Shown: in pieces, positions 33,042 through 41,753 of the stretch
Numbering within the stretch: position 1 is the stretch's first letter
Layout of the letters: each line of letters begins with the position of its first letter
Source of the DNA: Lentzea albidocapillata subsp. violacea
Lineage (GTDB): Bacteria > Actinomycetota > Actinomycetes > Mycobacteriales > Pseudonocardiaceae
Direction of reading: 5' to 3'
Assembly (NCBI RefSeq): GCF_900100275.1
Contig: NZ_FNET01000014.1
Span: 1-64,000 of the forward strand
Length of the DNA: 64,000 nt
Position numbers and translations under genes: made by a program
The notes under the pieces: generated by a model
The model's database searches: none
Told to the model about the DNA's origin: nothing
The model's input: the letters and a program-made list of their open reading frames with translations, nothing else

Positions 33042-34567
33042 CCGTCCACAGTGGAGTCGATCAGGAACGGGCGCAGCAGGTCCGGCACGGCCTCGTCGGC
33101 GAGCGCGAGCCCGTGCGACTCGCCGACGTCCGTCACGTGGTAGATGCCCGCACCCGCCGCCGTGGTCGCGCCGATCGTCATCAAACCGCTGCGACGCTGG
33201 AAGAACGACCGCTGGATGCGCCAGCCGATGATGCCGGTGCGCTGCAACGCGACGGTGCTGCGCACGAGAGAATTGTTGCGCGTCACCAGATAGCGCTCGT
33301 CCAGGGCGTTGCCGAGCGACCGGTAGTTGTCCCAGCCGACCAGCGCGGCGAACGGGATGATCGCCACCGGGATGGGCCATGCCCACGACGGCGCCCAGAG
33401 CGCGAGGCCTGCCGCGATCACGGCCCACGGCAGCACGTGCCGGAAGACGCTGCGGCGCAACGCGGCGAACGGATGCTTGCGGAGCCGGAGCGTCGTCGGG
33501 TCGCTGCCGACCTTCAGCACGTCCCGTGACACCTGGTGCGCCACCGACAACGGCGCGGGCGGCAGCAGCAGGTTGCTCTCGCCCTTCGAGCCCAGGCCCG
33601 TGGTCACCGCGGCGAGCTTCGCGCCCTTGCCGGCGCGCACCAGCAGTGGTTCCTGGATGTCGACGCCGCGCAGGCGTTGCTCCTCCACCGAGACCGAGCG
33701 GGTCGTGAGCAGACCCCGTTGCACGCGCAGGGTTCCGTCCGGCTCGCGGGTCAGCCGGTAGTTCCAGAACTGCAGGATGTAGAGCGGGATCGACAGCACC
33801 AGCCCGACCACGGCCAGCACGATCAGGAACCCGGCGAAGAGCGCGAGACTCGGGTTCCCGAACAGCCACTCCCACAGGTCCTGCACCGGGTGCAGGCCCA
33901 GGTCGTCGGCGTAGTTGGACAGCACGCCGAACACGGCACCGATCGCGACGAGGCCGGACAACGACAGCGGCGCGAACTTCAGCCACTTCAGGTCGAGCTG
34001 CGAGATGACCTCGGACTCGGGCACGGCAACCGGCTCCGCGTGCTCGCCCTCAGCAGCTGCCTTGGGCGTGACTCCCTTCTGCAGCAACAACAACCGCAGC
34101 CGTTCGGCCTCCTGCTTCGTCACCGCGTCGAGCGTCAGGCCGTCCGTGCCGGGAACGTCCTGCTGGCCCGTGCCGATCCGCACCGCCGAGAGCCCGAAGA
34201 TCCGGTGGCCCGGCTTGGAGGTGAGGTCGACCGTCCTGATGCGATCACGCGGCACCGCGAGCTGCTTGCGGGTCAGCAGTCCCGTGTGCAGCTCGACCTG
34301 GTCGTCGGTGATGCGGTACCTCGTGGTGCGCCAGATGAGATAGCTGAACCCGAGGATCGCCGCCGCCGTCGCGCCGCTGGCGATGAGCCGCCACTTCTCG
34401 CCGTTGCCGGTGAACAGCAGGATGAGGATCGGTACCAGCATCGCGAGGCCCTCGTTGAGCGGCCGCACGACCAGCATCCGCACGTGCAGGCGGTGCCACT
34501 CCTGCAGCGGCTCGACGAACTCCGGTGCGGCAGGAAGCCCGGCCGGCACCTCCGAAGGAGTGCTCAC
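33020..34567 (-). CDS. Membrane protein with repeated bacterial PH domains (YdbT-like)
   Basis: 515-aa protein. Membrane helix pairs at about 35-75, 190-225 (and a following one at 235-265) and 380-420 alternate with bacterial PH (bPH2) domains, each recognised by a strand ending ...RYRITDDQVELHTGLLTRKQ, YRLTREPDGTLRVQRGLLTT or YLVTRNNSLVRSTVALQ. It overlaps the smaller PH gene before it at ATGA. In Bacillus the YdbS/YdbT pair contributes to resistance to a circular bacteriocin, so a role in membrane protection is possible here, but not shown. Confidence 0.85.
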   Translation of the reverse strand: MSTPSEVPAGLPAAPEFVEPLQEWHRLHVRMLVVRPLNEGLAMLVPILILLFTGNGEKWRLIASGATAAAILGFSYLIWRTTRYRITDDQVELHTGLLTRKQLAVPRDRIRTVDLTSKPGHRIFGLSAVRIGTGQQDVPGTDGLTLDAVTKQEAERLRLLLLQKGVTPKAAAEGEHAEPVAVPESEVISQLDLKWLKFAPLSLSGLVAIGAVFGVLSNYADDLGLHPVQDLWEWLFGNPSLALFAGFLIVLAVVGLVLSIPLYILQFWNYRLTREPDGTLRVQRGLLTTRSVSVEEQRLRGVDIQEPLLVRAGKGAKLAAVTTGLGSKGESNLLLPPAPLSVAHQVSRDVLKVGSDPTTLRLRKHPFAALRRSVFRHVLPWAVIAAGLALWAPSWAWPIPVAIIPFAALVGWDNYRSLGNALDERYLVTRNNSLVRSTVALQRTGIIGWRIQRSFFQRRSGLMTIGATTAAGAGIYHVTDVGESHGLALADEAVPDLLRPFLIDSTVDGQAERNA

Positions 34568-35052
34568 GTGGCATCACCGGGGGTGGCCTGGGTGGTGTTG
34601 GTCAGTTCCACCACGAGCCTCTGCGCGACCTCGTGCTCCAGGCCCTCGATCTCCACCGGACCGGCGGCCGACGCCGTCGTCACCGTGACCGTGGACAGGC
34701 CGAGCATCTGCTGGAACGGCCCGCGTTTCGTGTCGATCGTCTGGATCCGCGACACCGGTGCGACTCTCCACTCCTGGCTCAGCCAGCCGGAGAGGGTGTA
34801 GACGGCGTCCGGCGTGGTCTCCCAGCGGTGGACGCGGTAGCGCCAGCTCGGTTCGACCGCGGTGTGCACGATCCCGACGACCAGCGTGGCGATCAGGAGC
34901 ACGAGCTCCCACGTCGGCGGCTCGTCCACCAGCAGGAACACGACCAGCTGGGGCACGAAGAGCACGAGCCAGAAGAGGGCGGCCTGCATCGTCCACAGCA
35001 GGACGGACTTCGGGCTCACCTGGTGACGAGGCGTGCGCAGTTGCAGAGTCAC
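34564..35052 (-). CDS. Membrane protein with one PH domain (YdbS-like)
   Basis: 162-aa partner of the preceding YdbT-like protein: two hydrophobic helices (about 20-65) followed by one bPH2 domain (YRVHRWETTPDAVYTLSGWL ... VSRIQTIDTKRGPFQQMLGL). GTG 35052 (MTLQLRTPRHQVSP) fits the family better than the in-frame GTG at 35070; neither has a strong ribosome site. Its stop overlaps the next gene's start, so the two are translated together. Confidence 0.82.
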   Translation of the reverse strand: MTLQLRTPRHQVSPKSVLLWTMQAALFWLVLFVPQLVVFLLVDEPPTWELVLLIATLVVGIVHTAVEPSWRYRVHRWETTPDAVYTLSGWLSQEWRVAPVSRIQTIDTKRGPFQQMLGLSTVTVTTASAAGPVEIEGLEHEVAQRLVVELTNTTQATPGDAT

Positions 35053-35171
35053 CCCACAAGGGTGCCTCACCCGTACCTGGTGGTGTGGCCAGGTGCGTCA
35101 AATGGTGTGTCGGTGGCCGGGGTTGTCCTGCTTGCGAGGGAGGCAGGACCACCCCGGCTCACGCGAACCGG

Positions 35172-35303
35172 TCAGGGCTGGGCGCAGTACGGCGGCGTGA
35201 AGACGTCGGAATTGTCACCCGATGCCGCACCGGTCATCGCCAGCAGCGCTCCCAAACTGAGGATCACGGCCGCGATGCTTCGAGCGATAGTGTTCAACTT
35301 CAT
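35172..35303 (-). CDS. Small exported peptide, 43 aa, divergent from an XRE/helical-repeat regulator
   Basis: Previously easy to miss: 43 codons from ATG 35303 with GAAGGAG at ideal spacing. The product has a textbook signal peptide (MKLNTIARSIAAVILS, then LGALLAMTGAASG, cleavage likely after the Ala-Ser-Gly region) and a mature part of roughly 14 residues ending DVFTPPYCAQP, with one Cys. No domain, membrane anchor or lipobox. It is divergently transcribed from a cytosolic XRE/helical-repeat protein whose start is only about 28 bp away, which is the gene order of peptide pheromones and their receptors. It could also be a small exported envelope peptide controlled by that regulator. The assignment as gene is strong; the role is inference. 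Confidence 0.7.
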   Translation of the reverse strand: MKLNTIARSIAAVILSLGALLAMTGAASGDNSDVFTPPYCAQP

Positions 35304-35331
35304 TGAGGGGCTCCTTCGTTAGGTGGCGGCC

Positions 35332-36570
35332 GTGGATGAGGGCAGGAAGTCGTTGACGAGGTTCGGTGCGCGGTTGCGGGCGGTCCGGCTGCAACGCGGT
35401 TTGTCGCAAAAGGACCTCGCGTGCCCCGGTGTCTCCATGAGCTACGTGTCCCGGCTCGAGTCCGGTGAACGCGTTCCGTCGCCCACCGTCGTCCGCCGGC
35501 TCGCCGAGGTGCTCGGCGTCGACCCGTCCGAGCTGGTGGTCGACGAGGACCGCACCGCCATGCAGGACGAGGCGCTGGCGTGGTGCGAGGCGCTGCTGGC
35601 CTACCACGACGGCGACCTGGTGCTGGCCGTCGATCTGCTGGAAACGCTGGGAAAGCGGACGGACGAGGAGATGTTCGGCTGGTGCGTGCGCTGGACGCGC
35701 CTGGTGATGCTCGCGCGGCAGCGTGACCACGAGGGTCTGCTGCTGGCGGCGGCGAAGCTGCGCAAGTCGTGGTCTCCCGGTCCGGCGGTGGACGCGCTGG
35801 TGGAGATCCTGCGCGCATCCTCGTTGCGGCGCCTCGCCCGGACGGCCGAATCCGTGCGGGCCGCGACCGAGGCCGTCGAGCTGGCGAGCGGTGACGGCGA
35901 ACGGGTGCGTCGCGTGCACACGCGCGCTCTGATCGCGCTGTGTGCGGAGCTCACCGTGGCCGGACGCCTGGCCGATGCCGAACAGATCGTGGACCAGCTT
36001 TCCGTGCGGCTGCCCGAACTCGGCCGCGACCGGCTCGCGATCTCCACCTGGTGGGTGCGCGCCAAGGTCGCGGATCGCCTGGGGGACCGGATGGAGGCCG
36101 CGCACTGCATCCGCGAGGCCGTCGCGCTGCTGGACGACTTCGACGGCGATCCCGAGTACCGCTGCCGGGTCCGTCTGGCCGGGGCGTCCATCGCGTTGCG
36201 CACGCCGGGCGCGAACCTCGACGAGGTGGTCGCGTTGCTGGACGAGGTGGAGACGACGGTCGCCGCGATGCGCCGGCCGGACGGGCTGCTCGCGCACGCC
36301 CATGCGTTGCGCGCGGAGCTGGCGTTGCGCGAAGGAGAGGTCGACCGGGCCCGGGAACTGGCGGAGGTCGCGCTCGCCACCGGACAGCTCGACGCCGAAC
36401 AGCAGCTGCGGTGCCACCTGCTGCTCGTGCGGGCGGCGGACGAGGTCGATCCGGACGGCGCCGGCGACGCGCGTACGGCGCTGGCCGCGTTGTTGGAACA
36501 CATCAACCCCGAGGGCGTCGACCCGTTGCTGTGGCGGGACGTGGCACGTATCGCGCTCCGAAAGCACTGA
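35332..36570 (+). CDS. XRE-family regulator with long C-terminal helical repeats (RRNPP-like)
   Basis: 412-aa cytosolic protein. Residues about 10-65 form a Cro/C1 helix-turn-helix (LRAVRLQRGLSQKDLACPGV, then SYVSRLESGERVPSPTVVRR). From about 75 to the end it is all alpha-helical with Leu/Ala spacing of TPR-like repeats (for example DALVEILRASSLRRLARTAE, DRMEAAHCIREAVALLDDF, DRARELAEVALATGQLDAEQ), about eight or nine helix pairs. HTH plus TPR is the layout of RRNPP receptors (PlcR, Rgg, PrgX) that bind re-imported peptides. GTG 35332 has AGGTGG upstream; GTG 35323 is an alternative. The 43-aa exported peptide gene is divergent from it. Confidence 0.8.
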   Translation: MDEGRKSLTRFGARLRAVRLQRGLSQKDLACPGVSMSYVSRLESGERVPSPTVVRRLAEVLGVDPSELVVDEDRTAMQDEALAWCEALLAYHDGDLVLAVDLLETLGKRTDEEMFGWCVRWTRLVMLARQRDHEGLLLAAAKLRKSWSPGPAVDALVEILRASSLRRLARTAESVRAATEAVELASGDGERVRRVHTRALIALCAELTVAGRLADAEQIVDQLSVRLPELGRDRLAISTWWVRAKVADRLGDRMEAAHCIREAVALLDDFDGDPEYRCRVRLAGASIALRTPGANLDEVVALLDEVETTVAAMRRPDGLLAHAHALRAELALREGEVDRARELAEVALATGQLDAEQQLRCHLLLVRAADEVDPDGAGDARTALAALLEHINPEGVDPLLWRDVARIALRKH

Positions 36571-36798
36571 CGCGACCACTCGGCGGCGTTGCCTCCCCAT
36601 GACCGCCCCTCGCTCAGCAACCGGACACGTTGTTAACGGAGCATGACACAGACCAGTTACCGATCACATCACCCAATTCAACCGCGTGTGTGTGGGTAGA
36701 ACACCCGGGAACCGGCAGTTCCCCGTCCGCGACAAGCGGCCGAACGGGCGATGGACACCCTGTCCGCTCGGGCTAATTGTCAATAGCTTGACTATGCA
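36571..36798. promoter_or_regulatory. Convergent gap between the XRE and LuxR regulators, with dyad
   Basis: No gene over 20 codons is convincing here. It holds GGACACCCTGTCC (36753-36765), a dyad with a CCC centre, a GTTAAC in an AT-richer context (36632-36637), and an AT-rich end (36773-36800) containing TTGTCAA and TTGACT. An 18-codon ORF from ATG 36643 has a weak CGGAG upstream and is not supported. Confidence 0.3.
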
Positions 36799-38112
36799 TT
36801 ACTGGCCGGCGGTCAGGTTCATCCACCAGACGATGGCTCCAGCGCGGCCGTTGACGTCAAGGGTCGTGTAGATGCGCTGGAGGTGGTTCTGCACGGTCTT
36901 GGGGGACAGGCCGAGCGACTCCGCGATCATCGCGGTGCTCGCCCCGGCGGCCACGAGCCGCAGCACCTCGATGCCGCGTTTGGTGAGTCCTGCTCGCAAT
37001 GCGCGCGCGATCCGGGCGTTCGTGTGTTCCGCGGTGCCGGTCTCGTGCAGTTCGCCCGCCTTCGGCACGCGCACCACCGCGTTCTCCCGCTTGGGCTCGA
37101 AACGCCTGTGCGCCAACTGTTCCACGAGCCGTGACGACAGGTCGTGCTCGCGCATCCGCAGCAGATCGCGGCCCTCCTGCAGCTCCCACAGGCGGTACTG
37201 CTCCAACTGCATCCGCGCGTGGCGCAGCGCCCGTTCGAGATCCCCGGTCCGTTCGTGCGCCTCGCTCAGCTGCTGGTGCGCGTGCACCGCCACTTCCCGT
37301 GCCAGACAGCTCATCGCCAGTTCCGCGGCCTGGGAGAGCTGGGCGATCTGCTCGGGGTAGCGCGCCCGCGCGCCGCTGAGCCGCGCACGTGCCATCAGCG
37401 CCTCCGCCCGTGCCACCGGGCGGTTCCTTCCGGCAAGCAACTGGTCAGCGCGCTGCCAGCTGCGGTGCGCGCGGTCAAGTTCACCCAGATCGATGCGCAC
37501 GTGTGTCAGCAGCACGTTGACCATCGCCATCCGCACCGGGTCGCCGAGGGTCTTCCACCGGTCGCGCACCTGAGCGCACAACGCTTCCGCGCGGCGGAGC
37601 TTGCGCACGCAGGGCTCCCCGTCGAGGCTGCAGCGGTTCTCCTGGGTGCGGATCATGCAGTGCTCGTGGTACTGCATGCGCATCACCCGCGCCTGTTCGA
37701 ACAGCACCGAGCCGATCAGCTCGTTGTCGCCGGTGAGCTCCGCGAGGCCCAGCGCGCGGGCGAAGGAGTTGAAGCTCCGCTCGCGCGAGTCGAGCCGAAG
37801 TTCCACCACGGCACGGGAGAAACTGCACCGCGCCTGGAGTCCGATGTGGCGGTTCGCCGCCGCGATCGCCTGCACCTTGTCGATCGTGTCGAGGGCGCTG
37901 GGCCACAGTCCCCGCTTGCCGAGCGCCACCGACTGCGCCAGGACGCCTTCGGCCACGCCCTCCGCGTCGTCCAGCCACGAGTACGCGGCCACGGCCTTCT
38001 CCGCGTACTCCAGGGCCTCGCCTGGTCTGCCCTCGTCCAGCGCTATCCGTGCCTCGCGCAGGTTGTGCACGGCGTTGGATCGCGGATCCGCGGTCCTGCC
38101 GGGAACCGTCAT
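36799..38112 (-). CDS. LuxR-type regulator with N-terminal helical repeats
   Basis: 437-aa protein. The first 330 residues are helical repeats (NLREARIALDEGRPGEALEY, AVALGKRGLWPSALDTIDKV, and others), interrupted by a Cys-containing segment CMIRTQENRCSLDGEPC (three Cys within 17 residues) that might bind metal or be redox-sensitive. The C-terminus (about 378-425) is the LuxR/FixJ helix-turn-helix: LTKRGIEVLRLVAAGASTAM, IAESLGLSPKTVQNHLQRIY. No receiver or P-loop. It lies 29 bp downstream of the acyl-CoA synthetase gene on the same strand and so may be in its operon. Confidence 0.8.
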   Translation of the reverse strand: MTVPGRTADPRSNAVHNLREARIALDEGRPGEALEYAEKAVAAYSWLDDAEGVAEGVLAQSVALGKRGLWPSALDTIDKVQAIAAANRHIGLQARCSFSRAVVELRLDSRERSFNSFARALGLAELTGDNELIGSVLFEQARVMRMQYHEHCMIRTQENRCSLDGEPCVRKLRRAEALCAQVRDRWKTLGDPVRMAMVNVLLTHVRIDLGELDRAHRSWQRADQLLAGRNRPVARAEALMARARLSGARARYPEQIAQLSQAAELAMSCLAREVAVHAHQQLSEAHERTGDLERALRHARMQLEQYRLWELQEGRDLLRMREHDLSSRLVEQLAHRRFEPKRENAVVRVPKAGELHETGTAEHTNARIARALRAGLTKRGIEVLRLVAAGASTAMIAESLGLSPKTVQNHLQRIYTTLDVNGRAGAIVWWMNLTAGQ

Positions 38113-38141
38113 GGTCGAGCCCCCTCATTCGGAGGCCGACT

Positions 38142-39641
38142 CTAGTGGTGCTCGCGCAACTGACGTTTCAACACTTTTCCGGCTGCGTTGCGCGGCAACT
38201 CGTTGACGAAGAAAACATCCCGGGGAACGGAGTACCGCGCCAGGTTCGCCTTCACATGTTCACGTATCTGTTCGGCCGTCAGGGTTTCGGCGCCGACGAC
38301 GAACGCGGCGAGGCGCTGGCCCCACTCGTCGTCCGGCACGCCGAGCACCGCCACCTCCGTGACGCCGTCCAGCGTCGAGAGGAGGTCCTCGACGTCGTGC
38401 GGGTACACGTTCTCGCCACCTGAGACGATCATCTCGTCGTCGCGGCCGGCCACGAACAGCAAGCCGTCCTTGAGATAGCCGAGATCACCGGTCGACATCA
38501 GGCCGTTCAACGACTCCTTGCTGGTGCCGTTGGTGTAGCCGTCGAACAGCATCTCGTTGCCGACGAAGATCCGTCCGGTCTCGCCCGGTGTCACGGGTTC
38601 GCCCTGATCATCCACAATGGCCAGTCTGGTGCCGAGTGGCGGTTTTCCGGCCGTGCCCGGCTCGCGCAGCATCTCCTCGGGCGTGGCGATGCTCGCCCAG
38701 CTCACTTCCGTTGAGCCGTAGAGGTTGTAGAGCACCGGGCCGAACTCCGACAGCGTGCGGGCGGCGACCTTCGGTGGCAGGGCGGAGCCGCTGGACGCGA
38801 TGATCCGCAGCTTCGGCCGGTGCTCCACATCCAGCATGCGTTGCAGCATCACGGGAACCACGAACATCGCGGTGCACCTGTCGGCGTCCTTCAGCGCCTG
38901 CGCCGGGTCGAACCTGCGGCGCAGCACGAGGGTGGCGCCGAGCACGAGCCCGAGCTGGAACGCGGCGAGGCCCCAGGCGTGGAAGAGCGGGGAGGTGATG
39001 GAGATGACGTCGCCGTGCCGCAGCGGGATCCGGGACAGCAGCGCGGCGGCGGGCGCGAGGCTCGCGGGCTCCGGCCTGCGGGCGCCCTTCGGCGTGCCGG
39101 TGGTGCCGGACGTGAGGATGATCAGCCGGCCGCGCGGGGGCCTGCGGGGGAGTGACCTCGTGGGCCCGTTGGCGATCAGCGACTCGAGCTCGTCGGTGAA
39201 GAACGTCGGCAGGTCCGGCAGGACCTCGGCGAACTCGCGGTCGGCGACGATCCTGCCGATCTTCTGGTCCTGGGCGACCTGGGCCAGTTGTCCCTTGCTC
39301 AGGCCGGTGTTGAGCAGCACGGCGTCCGCGCCGATCTTCGTGCACGCGGTCATCGTCTCGATGAAGGCGCGGCCGTTGCGGCACAGCAGGCCGACGCGTT
39401 CCCCTGGGTGGAAAGCATGCGCGAGCCTGCTCGTGCGCTCGTTCACTTCCGCGTACGTGAGCACGCCATCGTCGTCGATGATCGCCGCGCGGTCCGGGTG
39501 CCGTCCCGCGCCGGTTTGGTAGCCCCACGCGAGGGTGATGTTCCAATGCAGATACCCGCGCACAGTGCCGGCGAGCCCTCGCGGGCCCAACGGCCGGATC
39601 ACGCCGGCTTTGACCAGGGTCAGCAGCACGCGGGTCACCAT
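38142..39641 (-). CDS. AMP-dependent acyl-CoA synthetase/ligase
   Basis: 499-aa adenylate-forming enzyme that would activate a fatty acid to acyl-AMP and then acyl-CoA. The AMP-binding P-loop is ILTSGTTGTPKGARR, followed by the LYNLYGSTEVSW motif, the STGDLGYLKDGLLF hinge approach and the catalytic Lys near the end in NAAGKVLKRQLREH. Typical of the medium/long-chain FadD branch. ATG 39641 is preferred to the GTG at 39650. Downstream on the same strand is the LuxR/helical-repeat gene. Confidence 0.9.
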   Translation of the reverse strand: MVTRVLLTLVKAGVIRPLGPRGLAGTVRGYLHWNITLAWGYQTGAGRHPDRAAIIDDDGVLTYAEVNERTSRLAHAFHPGERVGLLCRNGRAFIETMTACTKIGADAVLLNTGLSKGQLAQVAQDQKIGRIVADREFAEVLPDLPTFFTDELESLIANGPTRSLPRRPPRGRLIILTSGTTGTPKGARRPEPASLAPAAALLSRIPLRHGDVISITSPLFHAWGLAAFQLGLVLGATLVLRRRFDPAQALKDADRCTAMFVVPVMLQRMLDVEHRPKLRIIASSGSALPPKVAARTLSEFGPVLYNLYGSTEVSWASIATPEEMLREPGTAGKPPLGTRLAIVDDQGEPVTPGETGRIFVGNEMLFDGYTNGTSKESLNGLMSTGDLGYLKDGLLFVAGRDDEMIVSGGENVYPHDVEDLLSTLDGVTEVAVLGVPDDEWGQRLAAFVVGAETLTAEQIREHVKANLARYSVPRDVFFVNELPRNAAGKVLKRQLREHH

Positions 39642-39694
39642 GCGACCCACTCTGCCAGCTGTCTACTGACGAGTAGGTAATGCTGTGACGGCGG

Positions 39695-39916
39695 TCACAT
39701 GTCGGTGTTGGACGCGCTCACGACGGCGTCGCGCAACGCCGCCCGCAGACGGCCCACCTCCAGTGGCGTCAGCACGGCGGCCTCCCCCGGCGGCACGGTG
39801 ATCACTATGTGCCCCTGGCTGACGAACACCGTCATGTCCCGTCGGCGCGAAGCGATGTCGCGGCAGCTCACCTGCCACTCCTCTTTTGCTCCCACGGGTT
39901 TCTTCCTCCAGCTCAC
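39695..39916 (-). CDS. Small conserved actinobacterial protein, 73 aa
   Basis: Basic N-terminus followed by VFVSQGHIVITVPPGEAAVL and TPLEVGRLRAALRDAVV, a strand pair and a helix. The second half resembles small actinobacterial orphan proteins of about 45-75 residues, so the start could be an internal Met at codon 28. Opposite-strand frames over the same bases look like shadows. Upstream of it, and divergent, is the ferredoxin reductase-like gene. Function unknown. Confidence 0.55.
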   Translation of the reverse strand: MSWRKKPVGAKEEWQVSCRDIASRRRDMTVFVSQGHIVITVPPGEAAVLTPLEVGRLRAALRDAVVSASNTDM

Positions 39917-40069
39917 TCGGCGCGCCGGCCCGGTGTTCCGGCGCTCGCGTCAGAGAGACGCGCGTCACCGCCGGTCATGACGGAGTTCGGCGTTGTCCGT
40001 CCGGCGACCGCGCCGAGCTGCGGATAGCGTCGCATGCGGTACGAGACCAGGTCACCTGGAGGGGTGAAA

Positions 40070-41257
40070 ATGGCGGAACCGCAACGCATTGTGATCGTCG
40101 GTACCGGCCTCGCCGGTGCCTCCGCGGCGGGAGCGCTCCGAGACCGCGGCTACGGCGGCAGGATCACCATGTTCGGCACCGAGCTCCATCGCCCGTACGA
40201 ACTTCCCGCGCTGTCCAAGGACGTGCTGCTCGGCAAGGCCGCGGAACCCGCGTGGGTGCACGAGCCGGGCTTCTACTCCGACAACGAGATCGACCTCCAG
40301 CTCGGAGTGTCCGTCCTGGAGCTGCGGCCCGGCGACCACACGATCGTCGACTCGGATGGAGCAGTGCGCCCCTACGACCGGCTCCTGCTCGCGACCGGCT
40401 CGCGGCCGCGCGTTCTGCCTGGCGCCCAAGGACATGTGCTGCGCACGCTGGACGATTCGCTGGCGCTGAAGCCGGCGTTGCGCGAGGGCAGGCACGTCGT
40501 GATCGTCGGCGCGGGCTGGATCGGCTGCGAGGTGGCGTCCGCCGCCCGCGCCCACGGCTGCCGCGTCACGGTGGTCGACCCGCTGGCCGAACCGCTGGTG
40601 CGCGTGCTGGGCGCCGAGATGGGCGCGATGTTCCGCGGCCTGCACGAGGAGCACGGCGTGGAGTTCAAGCTGGGCACCGGTGTCGCGAGCTTCTCGCCGT
40701 CCGGTGTGCGGCTGGACGACGGCACCGAACTGATCCCGGACGTCACGGTCCTGGCGGTGGGAGCGACGCCACGACTTGAGCTGGCCGAAGCCGCCGGTCT
40801 GGAACTGACCGACGGTGGCATCGCGGTCGACGCCACGTTGCGCACGTCCGCCCCCGACGTCTTCGCGGCCGGCGACGTCGCGGCGCAGGACCACCCGCGC
40901 TACGGCCACCGCGTCCGCGTCGAGCACTGGGCGAACGCGAAGGACCAGGGCACGCACGTGGCGGGGTCGCTGATCGGGCTGGACGAGCCGTACCTGAAGT
41001 CGCCGTACTTCTTCACCGACCAGTACGACCTGGGCATGGAGTACCGCGGCCTCGCCGGCCCGGACGACGAACTGGTCGTGCGCGGCGACGTCGCGTCGCG
41101 GGAGTTCGTCGCGTTCTGGCTGCGCGACGGACGGCTGCGGGCGGCGATGAACGTCAACGTCTGGGATCACGGCACGGCGTTGAAGGCGCTGGTGGACGCG
41201 CAGGCGACCGTCACGGCGGAGCAGTTGCGGAAAGCCGACCTGGGAGATCTTGCCTAG
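40070..41257 (+). CDS. FAD-dependent ferredoxin/rubredoxin reductase-like oxidoreductase
   Basis: 395-aa NAD(P)H:ferredoxin reductase of the glutathione-reductase fold, as used to feed P450s, Rieske oxygenases and desaturases. FAD motif IVIVGTGLAGASAAGALRD (7-25), NAD motif VVIVGAGWIGCEVAS (around 147-161), second FAD motif APDVFAAGDVA, and the C-terminal reductase domain. ATG 40070 follows GGAGG at good spacing. It overlaps the convergent MarR gene by 4 bp. It might supply electrons to the desaturase far upstream, but nothing in the local context shows its partner. Confidence 0.9.
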   Translation: MAEPQRIVIVGTGLAGASAAGALRDRGYGGRITMFGTELHRPYELPALSKDVLLGKAAEPAWVHEPGFYSDNEIDLQLGVSVLELRPGDHTIVDSDGAVRPYDRLLLATGSRPRVLPGAQGHVLRTLDDSLALKPALREGRHVVIVGAGWIGCEVASAARAHGCRVTVVDPLAEPLVRVLGAEMGAMFRGLHEEHGVEFKLGTGVASFSPSGVRLDDGTELIPDVTVLAVGATPRLELAEAAGLELTDGGIAVDATLRTSAPDVFAAGDVAAQDHPRYGHRVRVEHWANAKDQGTHVAGSLIGLDEPYLKSPYFFTDQYDLGMEYRGLAGPDDELVVRGDVASREFVAFWLRDGRLRAAMNVNVWDHGTALKALVDAQATVTAEQLRKADLGDLA

Positions 41258-41736
41258 ATGCAGGAGCCGTGCACTGGGCCCTCGCCGAGCGAGAGGTCCT
41301 GCAGGGCTTTGCGGAGGACGGCCATCTCCTCGGGCGTGAAGCGGGAGCGGAGGGCGCGTTCGACCTCGGCGAGCGCGTCACCCGCCTTCTTCTGCAACTC
41401 GAGGCCCTTGTCGGTGATCATCGGCGTGCGCACGCGCCGGTCGTTCGGATCGGGCACGCGCATGACGAGGCCCGCCCGCTCCAGCTTGTCGAGCTCGCTG
41501 GTCAGCGTGGTCTTGTCGAGGCCGAGCATCGCGCCGAGCTTGAGCTGGGTGCGCTGGGCCTCCTCGGTGGCGAGCGCCTGGAGCACGAGCTGACCGCGCA
41601 GCGACACCCCGAACTTCGTGATCTCCTCGGCGAACGCGGCCCCGACGCGCTGGGCGGCACGGTGCAGCAACCAGTTGATGTCCCACTTCTGCAAGCAGGC
41701 TTCGATGAGTTCTGGCTGCTCCTCCATGTGTTCCAT
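41254..41736 (-). CDS. MarR-family regulator of the azoreductase gene
   Basis: 160-aa winged-helix regulator: recognition region QLKLGAMLGLDKTTLTSELD, then LERAGLVMRVPDPNDRRVRT and ITDKGLELQ, the MarR wing. A start at codon 4 (41727) is equally possible. It is divergent from the azoreductase gene over a 73-bp space holding an excellent operator. MarR proteins paired with azoreductases or quinone reductases usually sense quinones or other electrophiles through a Cys; here Cys15 in EACLQKWDINW is a candidate. Confidence 0.88.
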   Translation of the reverse strand: MEHMEEQPELIEACLQKWDINWLLHRAAQRVGAAFAEEITKFGVSLRGQLVLQALATEEAQRTQLKLGAMLGLDKTTLTSELDKLERAGLVMRVPDPNDRRVRTPMITDKGLELQKKAGDALAEVERALRSRFTPEEMAVLRKALQDLSLGEGPVHGSCI

Positions 41737-41753
41737 CCTACCTCCGGAAGGAG

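Noticed and set aside
36643..36699. 18-codon ORF between the XRE and LuxR genes
   Set aside because: Has only a weak ribosome site, no signal peptide and ordinary composition; could be chance.
39699..39980. Plus-strand 93-codon ORF opposite the 73-aa gene
   Set aside because: Ser/Thr/Arg-rich with no family look; the minus-strand frame has a conserved-looking strand/helix core and proper codon bias.
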